Shown here piece by piece: positions 33,991-42,358 of a DNA stretch of 64,000 nucleotides (positions are counted from its first letter, which is position 1; each line of letters begins with the position of its first letter). The position numbers and the translations under genes were made by a program. This DNA comes from Fusibacter_A sp965140735 (GTDB taxonomy: Bacteria; Bacillota; Clostridia; Peptostreptococcales; Acidaminobacteraceae). The stretch lies in contig OZ223306.1 in the NCBI GenBank assembly GCA_965140735.1, positions 1,798,001 through 1,862,000 of the forward strand, given 5' to 3'. Under the pieces are notes generated by a model, which was given only the letters and a program-made list of their open reading frames with translations, was not told where the DNA came from and did not search any database.

Positions 33991-35733
33991 TTAGCTTACC
34001 ATTTTTTGCAAATCCCAAATTCTCTTATAAAGGCCTTCTTCTTCAACAAGTTGTTGATGAGCTCCATTTTGAATAATTTTGCCTTCATCTAAGACGATGA
34101 TTATATCTGCTTCTGATAAGGTTGTAATTCTATGACTGATAATGATCGTTGTTACCTCTTTATTGCGGTCATTAAGTGCACGTCTAATACGCATATCTGT
34201 TTCTGTATCTACTGCACTTAAAGAATCATCAAATATCAGAATCCTTTTGTCCGGATCTATTATAGTCCTCGAAATAGCGATTCTTTGCTTTTGACCACCG
34301 GATAAAGATACCCCTTTTTCACCGATGACAGTCTCATAGCCATCTTTGAAGGTTATGATATTCTCATGGATTGAAGCAGCCTGTGCTGCCGAGTGTATTT
34401 CATGATCTTTGAAATTTTTTCTGGTGATACCAATATTTTCTTTAAGCGTCTTCGTATACAAATATGGTTCTTGTAAAATAAGACCAATTTTTTGACGAAT
34501 CCACTGTTTCTTTATGGTATTGAGTTCAACACCATCTATTTTTATACTGCCTTCATAGTCGTACAATCTCTGAATAAGATGCACCAATGTTGATTTACCT
34601 GATCCTGTTGAACCTAAAATGCCCAGTGTCTTGCCCTTGGGCAAATCAAAAGATATGTTTTGGAGTGCTACTTTTCCATCTGGATAAGTGAATGAAACAT
34701 CATCAAATTCTATATGTCCCAAGACCACTGATTCAACATCACCTGGTTGGTCTTCCTCTATCGTTTCGTTTAAGATTTCTTCCACACGTGTGATTGAAAC
34801 CGTTGTCTTGCCAAGTTCACTTAACATCCTGCCCGATTGTTTAACAGGCCACAACAGCATGGATTCATAGGTGATAAAAGCCACCAATGTACCAATACTG
34901 ATTTCACCTGAAATCACCATTGTAGCACCCACAACCAAGACAATACCACTTTGGATAATTGTCAATAAATCTGATGATGACCAGAAAATAGCCAGAATTT
35001 CAATTAAGTTATAAGTGACTTTTTTATATTCCGAATTTACTTTTTCAAATTTATCAATTTCATATTTTTCTCTACCAAAAGCCCGCACAACTCTAACACC
35101 TGACAAATTTTCTTGAAGAACAGTTGTTAAAGCGCCTTCTGCTTCATCTGATTTTTTGAAGTTCTTTTGAACTTTTTTGAAAAAGAAATATGAGAAAGCA
35201 AATAAAATTGGGACCATCAAAATGGCATAGACCGTTAATTTGAAATTCAAATGCATCATGATGCCCACAGATAATAAGATCATGAAGATGATTCTACCTA
35301 AATCCACAATCTGAACCCCTAAAAATTTTCTAATGGTTTCTACATCTGATGTACATCTTTGAATCATATCCCCAGTTTCTTTTTTCGTCTGATACTCATA
35401 AGACATATATTGAATCTGTTTGTATAAGCTATTCTTTATACGCTCTGCTATATGTTCTGCTGCATAGTTTGACAAATAGCCCTTTAGGAACAGAAATACC
35501 CCTCTAATTAAGCCAATGCCTATGACCAGCCACACCACACTCATTAAATTTTTACCAAACGTATCCATGACAAATTGTAGATCGCCTGCAGGCTCGTTTC
35601 CGATAACAGAGTCAATTGCATATTTTATTAAAATAGGTGTTGCCAATTGCATAACAGTTGCTATGATAATTGAAAAGACTGCCATCAAAAAGATGCCTCT
35701 GTAGCCTTTCAAATATTTAAATACATTTTTCAT
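33991..35733 (-). CDS. ABC exporter half-transporter, BmrC/LmrC-like
   Basis: 580 residues: type I exporter membrane domain followed by an ATPase with Walker A GSTGSGKSTL, full signature VSLSGGQKQR, and Walker B ILIFDDSLSAVD, in which the catalytic Glu after the Walker B Asp is replaced by Asp. That is the typical non-canonical-site partner in heterodimeric exporters. GTTAGGAGG precedes the ATG. It is the first large gene of the transcript, 248 bp after a 38-codon leader ORF and two terminators. Substrate unknown; drugs or peptides are possible. Confidence 0.93.
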   Translation of the reverse strand: MKNVFKYLKGYRGIFLMAVFSIIIATVMQLATPILIKYAIDSVIGNEPAGDLQFVMDTFGKNLMSVVWLVIGIGLIRGVFLFLKGYLSNYAAEHIAERIKNSLYKQIQYMSYEYQTKKETGDMIQRCTSDVETIRKFLGVQIVDLGRIIFMILLSVGIMMHLNFKLTVYAILMVPILFAFSYFFFKKVQKNFKKSDEAEGALTTVLQENLSGVRVVRAFGREKYEIDKFEKVNSEYKKVTYNLIEILAIFWSSSDLLTIIQSGIVLVVGATMVISGEISIGTLVAFITYESMLLWPVKQSGRMLSELGKTTVSITRVEEILNETIEEDQPGDVESVVLGHIEFDDVSFTYPDGKVALQNISFDLPKGKTLGILGSTGSGKSTLVHLIQRLYDYEGSIKIDGVELNTIKKQWIRQKIGLILQEPYLYTKTLKENIGITRKNFKDHEIHSAAQAASIHENIITFKDGYETVIGEKGVSLSGGQKQRIAISRTIIDPDKRILIFDDSLSAVDTETDMRIRRALNDRNKEVTTIIISHRITTLSEADIIIVLDEGKIIQNGAHQQLVEEEGLYKRIWDLQKMVS

Positions 35734-35811
35734 TATTTTGACCTCCTAACATTGCTGTTATTTAAGTAATATTTTTCTATATAGTCCGATAATTTCCTTA
35801 TGCGACAAAGA

Positions 35812-35837
35812 AAAAGACCATGCAAGCATGGTCTTTT
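35812..35837 (-). terminator. Second hairpin upstream of the ABC exporter genes
   Basis: AAAAGACCATGC pairs with GCATGGTCTTTT and is followed by TCTTTG. A neighbouring small hairpin GAGTGAATgacgATTCACTC adjoins it. It can stop transcription before the exporter genes. Confidence 0.75.
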
Positions 35838-35914
35838 AAGAGTGAATCGTCATTCACTCACATATTTATAATCAACGTATCGCTTTATTTCAACAAGCGA
35901 ACATGTTTATAGAC

Positions 35915-35948
35915 ATAAAAAAACCACAGACATTTTGGCCTGTGGTTA
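35915..35948 (-). terminator. Attenuator terminator after the leader peptide
   Basis: AACCACAG pairs with CTGTGGTT and is followed by seven T. Its first arm (CCACAGGC, 35945-35938) can also pair with GCCTGCGG at 36001-35994, inside the leader ORF's last codons, so the terminator and an antiterminator are mutually exclusive. Confidence 0.8.
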
Positions 35949-35980
35949 ATCATTCTAAAATGATAAATCTCTTAAATATC

Positions 35981-36097
35981 TTATAAGCGATTCCCGCAGG
36001 CTACAGAATTATTAAATTGATTTGAAGACGCACTTATTGCGTTACTTCTATAAAACACCGAAATGCTATTTGACGCGATAATCATTAAATTAATCAT
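35981..36097 (-). CDS. Leader peptide (38 aa) of the ABC exporter operon
   Basis: A 38-codon ORF starting MINLMIIASNSISVFYR and ending VACGNRL. A perfect AGGAGG stands six to seven bases before the ATG and a good promoter 60 bp upstream, so it is very probably translated. It ends 33 bp before an attenuator terminator whose first arm can pair with the ORF's last codons. The layout matches the bmrB leader upstream of bmrCD in Bacillus subtilis, in which ribosome stalling by antibiotics permits transporter expression. The peptide sequence itself is not recognised as BmrB-like. Confidence 0.7.
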   Translation of the reverse strand: MINLMIIASNSISVFYRSNAISASSNQFNNSVACGNRL

Positions 36098-36156
36098 TTT
36101 GCAACCTCCTTTTTATTTTTGTATAAGTTGTGTCGGCAACACCCGACTACACAGCA

Positions 36157-36185
36157 ATCATATAATAATTTTTATACGCTCGCAA
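36157..36185 (-). promoter_or_regulatory. Promoter of the leader peptide/ABC exporter operon
   Basis: Minus-strand -35 TTGCGA (36185-36180), 17-bp spacer, -10 TATGAT (36162-36157). Leader ORF and attenuator follow. Confidence 0.7.
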
Positions 36186-36210
36186 TACTTTTTTAATACC
36201 TGTAACATTC

Positions 36211-36227
36211 TTGTAATGTCATTACAA
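36211..36227. promoter_or_regulatory. Palindromic operator candidate upstream of the exporter promoter
   Basis: A perfect 17-bp palindrome TTGTAATGTCATTACAA (8-bp arms, one central base), 26 bp upstream of the -35. Likely a regulator site; no regulator gene is adjacent. Confidence 0.55.
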
Positions 36228-36369
36228 ATACTTGTCATTTTAATTTTCTAATTAAAATCTGTTCTATCTATTCCAATATAAGCTATTTTTATTAAAATAT
36301 TTTTAAATCCTTTTATGGTTCTATTAAAACTTTGTAATATAAAAACACCTTTAAATTACACAGTATACT

Positions 36370-37023
36370 CTATCTTTGTCCATATTTGTTCACATAAAAA
36401 TCACGCATATAGCGACAATCTTCATCTGATAATTCTACTGGACCGCCAATAAGTTGTGCTAAAAGAGTCGCATGTGCAGACTTTTCACATATATGTGTAA
36501 TCTTCATAGCTTCTTTCAAATCTTTAGCCACAGCGATTAACCCGTGATTTGCTAAAATAACTGCATTTCTATCCCTTAGAGCCTTAACTGCTTCTACACC
36601 AATTTCTATGGAACCTGGCAGTCTGAACTCTGAAACACGCACATTGCCACCAACACTTTGTATTAAATCATCACTAGATGCTGGAATTGATTTTCTCGCT
36701 ATAGCCATAGCGGTGCAGTATGTAGAATGCGTGTGAATTATCGCGAGTACATCTGGTCTGTTTTTATATATTTCTAAATGTAATGGCAACTCAATCGAAG
36801 GGACCATGTCACCATCAATTAAATTACCTTCTAAATCAATAATAGGTATATTTTCGGATTTGATTTTCTCATAATCCACACCACTTGGCGTGATTGCCAC
36901 TAAATCTTCATTAGGAATGCGGACGCTAATATTGCCCCACGAACCTACTACCAATGATAGACGGCTAATTAGTAGCCCCGTATCAATGATTTCTTTCCTT
37001 GTCATTTGATGTTTAAGCGACAT
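36370..37023 (-). CDS. Class II aldolase family protein (fuculose-phosphate aldolase-like)
   Basis: About 217 residues. Zinc ligands are in IIHTHSTYCTAMA and LANHGLIA, and substrate-binding blocks are GSWGNISVRI (about 27-36) and ITPSGVDYEK. The family cleaves ketose 1-phosphates to dihydroxyacetone phosphate and an aldehyde, or does ribulose-phosphate epimerisation; the substrate is unknown. ATG 37023 with TTAGGAGG upstream is chosen over 37095. It is monocistronic in appearance, between the ABC operon and cheB, with no sugar kinase or isomerase nearby. Confidence 0.88.
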   Translation of the reverse strand: MSLKHQMTRKEIIDTGLLISRLSLVVGSWGNISVRIPNEDLVAITPSGVDYEKIKSENIPIIDLEGNLIDGDMVPSIELPLHLEIYKNRPDVLAIIHTHSTYCTAMAIARKSIPASSDDLIQSVGGNVRVSEFRLPGSIEIGVEAVKALRDRNAVILANHGLIAVAKDLKEAMKITHICEKSAHATLLAQLIGGPVELSDEDCRYMRDFYVNKYGQR

Positions 37024-37139
37024 TTTTCCTCCTAATTGTACATCTAATAAAATTAAATCAATTATATCATATTCTAAACTTGTTATGATAGTCATAAAAT
37101 AATTTTCAAAAATGCATCAATTATTCTAAGAAAAAGTCA

Positions 37140-38162
37140 CTATATTAATGTCAATATTTTTTTGTGAATTTCACTAATTGGGAGTTGAACATCTACTGCA
37201 CCAAGATCAAAGGCTACTTTTGGCATGCCATAGACGATACAAGTCTTTTCATCTTGACCTATTGTTTTTGCGCCATTTTGTTTCATATTGAGGAGTCCTT
37301 TGGCGCCATCCTGACCCATACCTGTAAGTATAATCCCTAGAGCTTGCTTACCATAGAACTGAGCAACGGATTCAAAGAGGACATCTACAGATGGAATATG
37401 TCCATTTCGTTTATCGCCTTCAAACAACTTCACCTTCATCTTGTGACCTGACTTTTGAATTCTCATTTGAAGACCACCCGGTGCTATAAGGGCAACACCA
37501 TCTTGAATTTCATCACCATCTTCTGCTTCTTTAACAATCATCCTGCAAACCGAGTTTAATCTTTGTGCATACATTTTAGTAAAAACAGGTGGCATGTGTT
37601 GAACTATTACAATACCAGGAATACCAGCTGGTAACTTATGTAGAATTTCAAATATTGCCTCTGTGCCTCCAGTTGATGCGCCTATGGCAATAATTCTATT
37701 CGGACGACTTCTTTGCGCCGTATTTTCTTCACTGGAATTTCTAATAATACGTTTTAAGCCACTCACGTTGGCAATTGATGCAATCTTTACTTTAATAATC
37801 AATTCATTGATAAAAAGATCCAGAGCCTTTTCTGTATTTGAACTTGGCTTATTTACGAACTCTACCGCACCGTATTTTAGAGCATCAAAAACCATATTAT
37901 CCAGTGATGACATCACCACTACTGGGAGTGGATACTGAGGCATAAGTCTCTTTAAAAATTCTATGCCATCCATTTTAGGCATTTGAACATCTAATATCAT
38001 CACATCAGGTTCATAGATTAAAATTTTATCTCGCGCATCATAGGGATCCATAGCAGTGGCTATCACTTCTATCCCCTGATCCTTTTCTAATTTATTTTTT
38101 AGTGTTTCCCGAAATAAAAGGGAATCATCTACAATTAGCACACGAGTTTTCTTTTTAGCCAT
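37140..38162 (-). CDS. cheB: Chemotaxis response regulator/protein-glutamate methylesterase CheB
   Basis: 340 residues. Receiver domain (1-120) with VLIVDDSLLF and phospho-acceptor in VMILDVQMP, then a linker and the methylesterase domain (about 155-340) with the catalytic Ser in AIGASTGGTEAI, the His in IVQHMPP and the Asp in LTGMGQDGAKG. It removes receptor methyl groups and resets adaptation. AAAAAGGAG precedes the ATG. Last gene of the che operon, three bases after cheR. Confidence 0.95.
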   Translation of the reverse strand: MAKKKTRVLIVDDSLLFRETLKNKLEKDQGIEVIATAMDPYDARDKILIYEPDVMILDVQMPKMDGIEFLKRLMPQYPLPVVVMSSLDNMVFDALKYGAVEFVNKPSSNTEKALDLFINELIIKVKIASIANVSGLKRIIRNSSEENTAQRSRPNRIIAIGASTGGTEAIFEILHKLPAGIPGIVIVQHMPPVFTKMYAQRLNSVCRMIVKEAEDGDEIQDGVALIAPGGLQMRIQKSGHKMKVKLFEGDKRNGHIPSVDVLFESVAQFYGKQALGIILTGMGQDGAKGLLNMKQNGAKTIGQDEKTCIVYGMPKVAFDLGAVDVQLPISEIHKKILTLI

Positions 38163-38165
38163 ACG

Positions 38166-38978
38166 CTACTCCTTTTTGTAGATTGCAGGTTGAAGATACT
38201 TAAAGCCTTGGGAGCGATCCTCAATCGTCTCAGAGTGCCCAATGAACAAATAGCCTCCTGGCATTAGAGCATTATAAAATTTATTAATAAGCTCCTTTTT
38301 GGACTCTTTATCAAAGTATATCATGACATTTCGACAAAATATAACATGAAATTTTTTCTTAAATGGGAAAACATTAATAAGATTAAATTTTCTAAAAATC
38401 ACTTCGTTTTTTATCTGATCTTTTACTGAGAATCTTTCATCATCTAATTTTATAAAGTACTTCAGTTGAATGCTTTTACTCAATTTTTCAACTTGTATAC
38501 GTTCATACTCACCTCTATTTGCAGACTCTAAAACTTTTAAAGAGATATCAGTAGCAAGTACTTTAGCATCCCATAGCAATTTGTTTTTACCTAAGTAATC
38601 ATCAAGTGTCATCACAATTGAATAGGGCTCTTCACCGCTAGAACACCCTGCTGACCAAATCCTAATATCTTTTGTCTGTTGTTCCTTAAATACAATTTCT
38701 GGCAACGCTACCTCTTTTAAAAAGTTAAAATGCTTTTCTTCTCTAAAAAAGTACGTGTGATTTGTGGTAATTTTATTGATAAATTCTGTAATTTCTTTTC
38801 CAGTTTTATCACCTTCAATGATTTCAAAATAATCACTAAAACTCTCAAAGCCTCTCACTTCTAGTATATGTGCAAATCGACTTTCTACGAGTGTCTTTTT
38901 CTTTTCTGTTAACAATATGCCATAATTTTTATAAACAAAATCTTGAATTCTTCTAAATTCGCTGTCCTTTATTTTCAT
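38166..38978 (-). CDS. cheR: Chemotaxis protein methyltransferase CheR
   Basis: About 270 residues. Helical N-terminal domain (FRRIQDFVYKNYGILL) and SAM-dependent methyltransferase domain with IWSAGCSSGEEPYSI (SAM motif I) and VIFCRNVMIYFD. It methylates receptor glutamates. ATG 38978 follows GAGGTGACT, so it is preferred to a GTG two codons upstream. It lies between mcp and cheB, after an internal hairpin that may lower its expression relative to mcp. Confidence 0.95.
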   Translation of the reverse strand: MKIKDSEFRRIQDFVYKNYGILLTEKKKTLVESRFAHILEVRGFESFSDYFEIIEGDKTGKEITEFINKITTNHTYFFREEKHFNFLKEVALPEIVFKEQQTKDIRIWSAGCSSGEEPYSIVMTLDDYLGKNKLLWDAKVLATDISLKVLESANRGEYERIQVEKLSKSIQLKYFIKLDDERFSVKDQIKNEVIFRKFNLINVFPFKKKFHVIFCRNVMIYFDKESKKELINKFYNALMPGGYLFIGHSETIEDRSQGFKYLQPAIYKKE

Positions 38979-38997
38979 AGTCACCTCATTTTTGATG

Positions 38998-39030
38998 AAA
39001 GAGGGGCTTTTTCAAGCCCCTCTTTTTTTA
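38998..39030 (-). terminator. Hairpin between mcp and cheR inside the che operon
   Basis: AGAGGGGCTT pairs with AAGCCCCTCT around a four-base loop, followed by TTTC only on the minus strand. It is a partial terminator or mRNA-stabilising hairpin. Confidence 0.7.
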
Positions 39031-39042
39031 GAATACAATGGA

Positions 39043-41874
39043 TTAATATTTACCAAATTCACCATCATCTAAATTAATTATTTTCTCCTTAGGCAATTTT
39101 GACGGCGTATCTTTAATCACAGTTTTCGCAACTTTATTTTTCGTTTTATTTCCTGTTAAGATAAATTTTGAAATCATATCTCTGAGCATTTCTGCTTGTG
39201 CAGACATTTCTTCACTCGCTGCAGCACTTTCTTCTGCTGTGGCTGTATTATTCTGAGTGACATCAGAAACTTGGTTGACACCTTCGTTTATTTGAGCAAT
39301 TGCTGTGGCTTGTTCATTTGAAGCATTCGCAATATTTGAAACGAGTTCCGCCACTTGAGTTACACCTTCTACAATTTCATTTAGAGCTGCAGCTGTGCCA
39401 TTTGCAATTTCCGTACCGCTAGTCACTTTGCCAATTGAATTTTCAATCAAATCAGTTGTTTCTTTTGCTGCATTGGCACTTCTGGCAGCTAAATTTCTCA
39501 CTTCTTCAGCAACAACTGCAAAACCCTTTCCATGTTCACCAGCGCGTGCCGCCTCTACAGCTGCATTAAGCGCCAATATGTTAGTTTGAAAAGCGATCTC
39601 ATCAATTACTTTAATAATCTTAGAAATATTATTAGAAGAATCATTGATATCTTTCATGGCAGAAATCATTTCATCCATTCTTGAATTGCCAACAATTGCA
39701 CCATCTTTTGCGCGTACAGATAGGTCATTTGCCTTATTGGCAGAGACTGCATTTTCTTTCGTTTGCTCAGCCACTTGTGTAATGGCAGCTGTTATTTCTT
39801 CAATAGCACTCGCTTGTTCAGTGGAGCCTTGTGACAAACTTTGAGAAGATGCACTGACTTGATTAGCGCCTGTATTAACTTGTTCTGCAGCTATGCCAAT
39901 CTCTCCGAGTACTGAATTGAAAGATTCAAGAATTGTTTCAAGTGCTGTTCTAATTTTAATAAAATCTCCTTTGAAGTCAATTCTTATATTGGCTGTGAAA
40001 TCACCATCACTCATTTTTGAAAGAACATAGGATATTTCATTAATATAACTTACTAAAGCTTCAATAGTCGAATTTAAAGCATTCTTGATAGAAGCATGAT
40101 CTCCTTTGTAGTCACCTTTAACTCTAATATTCAAGTTCCCTTCAGATACTTCAGAAAGTACAGTGGCCGCTTCACTTACTGGCTCAATCACGGCATCTAA
40201 AGTCTCGTTTACACCCATTATAATCTTCTTGTAATCACCTAAATGACGTGTATCATCTGCTCGATAGCTTAGATCACCTTGTTTTGCAGCTTCTATGAGG
40301 GTGTTCGTATCGCTAACAAGACCGCTAATGCCATCTATACACTTATTGATACTGATTTTTGTGTTATTAAAATCACCATAGTACGTATCCGTAATTTTTT
40401 CGGGAATAATACCATTACCAATATTGGTAATATAATCATTCGTAAGGTTAATTGGATTGACAAAGGCATCAATAAGTTCATTAATTCCCATGATTAAATC
40501 ATTCCAAACCCCTGTCAATATACCTTCCTTACCTCTTTTATCAAGTTCTCCTTTTGAGACAGATTGAGTAAGTATATCAGTTTCACTTAGAAGTAGATTT
40601 AGGCTTTCAACAGCACTCTTTAAGTTTTTATTGAGTACATCTTTATCTGATCTAACGACGACATCAATATTGCGATCACCATCTGCTATAAGTTGGGCAA
40701 TACCAGCTTGAGCCTTAATATTATCTATCATTTCAACAAAAGCTGCTGTCATGACGCCTATTTCATCCTTACTATCAGCTACTAGATCTACTTCCACATC
40801 TCCAGTTGCAAGTATCTGTGCAGCATGTGTCACTTGATTAATACCTTTAACTAAGCTCTTGACGATATAAACGTTAAATAATATGCCAATGATAAGCGCA
40901 AAAGCAAAACCATATAGAAGCACTTGAGTCGTTGCATTTACTGCTGAAATCGTTTCACCAGCACCATTATTTGTATCAGACATTCCTTTTTCGGCAATAC
41001 GATCTGCCACTTCAGTTAAAATATTTCCTTTTTCAAGTCTCTGTTCTCCAATACTCTCAAGATCATCAAAAAGTGTCGCAACGATATTCATGTTGTTTTT
41101 ATAAGTTTCATTAGCATTTCTCACACGATCAAGCTGCTGTAAATTTACCTCTTGTTTTGTTAGCTTATTAATTTCATCTAAAATCAAGTCAATTTTATCA
41201 AAACTTGAAAGAATACTTCTTATTTCATCTCCACTTCTAGAGGCAATTCCTTTTTGATTTCTAACGCGAATATCATTTACCAGATTGAGCACTTCTGTAA
41301 TCTTAACGATTTTATCATTTCTGTCATATATATTATTTTCAGTATCGTTTTGCTGAATTTGATCATGTAGTTTTTGGGTTTGATCCTCATAATATTTATT
41401 TGCTTCATCAACAAATACCCCTGCTGCACCATCTAATAATTGCTTAGATTCCTCCATTTTTATGTAAGCCTCATGAGTTTGATGAATAAGCGCATCATAA
41501 TTTGCATGTGCTTGAACAGCTTGTTCATAGGAAGCCATTAGATCTTCGGAATCATGTTTCTCTATAAAAGCATTTAAAGCTTCTAGATCGACGTTTGCAG
41601 CTTTCATAGCAAGATCTGCATCATCATAATATGCTTTTGTTCCAGATAGGCCATAGGCTCTACTGTTATACATAACCGTACTGACATTATGGCTGAACTC
41701 CGTTGCAATAGCCAGTGCACTCAGATAGTTCTCTTGCATTAATTCTGCTTGCTTTTTCTGCATGCCTAAATTATAAATCGTATAAGCTATCACCAAAGAA
41801 ATAATCAAAACCATTGTCCCAATACCTATACTAATTTTAGACCCAATTTTTTTATTTTTTAACATTTTCAACAT
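39043..41874 (-). CDS. Methyl-accepting chemotaxis protein with poly-HAMP region
   Basis: 943 residues, longer than usual. N-terminal membrane helix (IGIGTMVLIISLVIAYTIYNL), helical periplasmic sensor (about 35-310), second membrane helix (LLYGFAFALIIGILFNVYIVK), then a HAMP domain and at least three HAMP-like repeats (marked by GDL/GNL/GDF and NDTL-like helices), and the signalling domain with the conserved hairpin tip ending IAFQTNILALNAAVEAARAG. EEMSAQAEMLRDMI lies near the end. Ligand unknown. Encoded between cheW and cheR. Confidence 0.93.
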   Translation of the reverse strand: MLKMLKNKKIGSKISIGIGTMVLIISLVIAYTIYNLGMQKKQAELMQENYLSALAIATEFSHNVSTVMYNSRAYGLSGTKAYYDDADLAMKAANVDLEALNAFIEKHDSEDLMASYEQAVQAHANYDALIHQTHEAYIKMEESKQLLDGAAGVFVDEANKYYEDQTQKLHDQIQQNDTENNIYDRNDKIVKITEVLNLVNDIRVRNQKGIASRSGDEIRSILSSFDKIDLILDEINKLTKQEVNLQQLDRVRNANETYKNNMNIVATLFDDLESIGEQRLEKGNILTEVADRIAEKGMSDTNNGAGETISAVNATTQVLLYGFAFALIIGILFNVYIVKSLVKGINQVTHAAQILATGDVEVDLVADSKDEIGVMTAAFVEMIDNIKAQAGIAQLIADGDRNIDVVVRSDKDVLNKNLKSAVESLNLLLSETDILTQSVSKGELDKRGKEGILTGVWNDLIMGINELIDAFVNPINLTNDYITNIGNGIIPEKITDTYYGDFNNTKISINKCIDGISGLVSDTNTLIEAAKQGDLSYRADDTRHLGDYKKIIMGVNETLDAVIEPVSEAATVLSEVSEGNLNIRVKGDYKGDHASIKNALNSTIEALVSYINEISYVLSKMSDGDFTANIRIDFKGDFIKIRTALETILESFNSVLGEIGIAAEQVNTGANQVSASSQSLSQGSTEQASAIEEITAAITQVAEQTKENAVSANKANDLSVRAKDGAIVGNSRMDEMISAMKDINDSSNNISKIIKVIDEIAFQTNILALNAAVEAARAGEHGKGFAVVAEEVRNLAARSANAAKETTDLIENSIGKVTSGTEIANGTAAALNEIVEGVTQVAELVSNIANASNEQATAIAQINEGVNQVSDVTQNNTATAEESAAASEEMSAQAEMLRDMISKFILTGNKTKNKVAKTVIKDTPSKLPKEKIINLDDGEFGKY

Positions 41875-41879
41875 CCTTT

Positions 41880-42344
41880 CTACTCAAATAAGAGTTTCTC
41901 AATATCCATTAACGTGATCATGTAATCGTTAGTCTTTGTAATACCTTGAACAAATCGGCTTTTTTTGTCGAAATTTTTCTGTGATGTGATCTGTCCTTTT
42001 TCAACAGCTATCACTTCAAGTACTGTATCTACTATAACGCCAACTGTATATTCTTCAAGATTCATAACGATAATACAAGTTCGGTCATCATAATCTCTAA
42101 TATTCTTACCAAATCTTGTCCTAATCTCAATCACAGGTATTATTTGTCCTCTTAAATTGATAACCCCTTTAACATAAGAATCTTGTTGTGGTACTAATGT
42201 TATCTCTTGAATTCGATTGATATCGACAATAAAATTTATATCAAATCCATAAACTTCTTTGTCCACTTGAAATGTCAGATATTTAACCATTTCTTTTGGA
42301 ATGTTTTTATATTCTCCAGCATCATCTACATTCCTGTTTTTCAT
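41880..42344 (-). CDS. cheW: Chemotaxis adaptor CheW
   Basis: 154 residues, single CheW domain linking receptor and CheA: TFQVDKEVYGFDI, VKGVINLRGQIIPVIEIR (the hallmark block) and VDTVLEVIAVEKGQI. GGGGTGG precedes the ATG. It lies 14 bp after cheA and 5 bp before mcp. Confidence 0.95.
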   Translation of the reverse strand: MKNRNVDDAGEYKNIPKEMVKYLTFQVDKEVYGFDINFIVDINRIQEITLVPQQDSYVKGVINLRGQIIPVIEIRTRFGKNIRDYDDRTCIIVMNLEEYTVGVIVDTVLEVIAVEKGQITSQKNFDKKSRFVQGITKTNDYMITLMDIEKLLFE

Positions 42345-42358
42345 CTCACGCCACCCCC

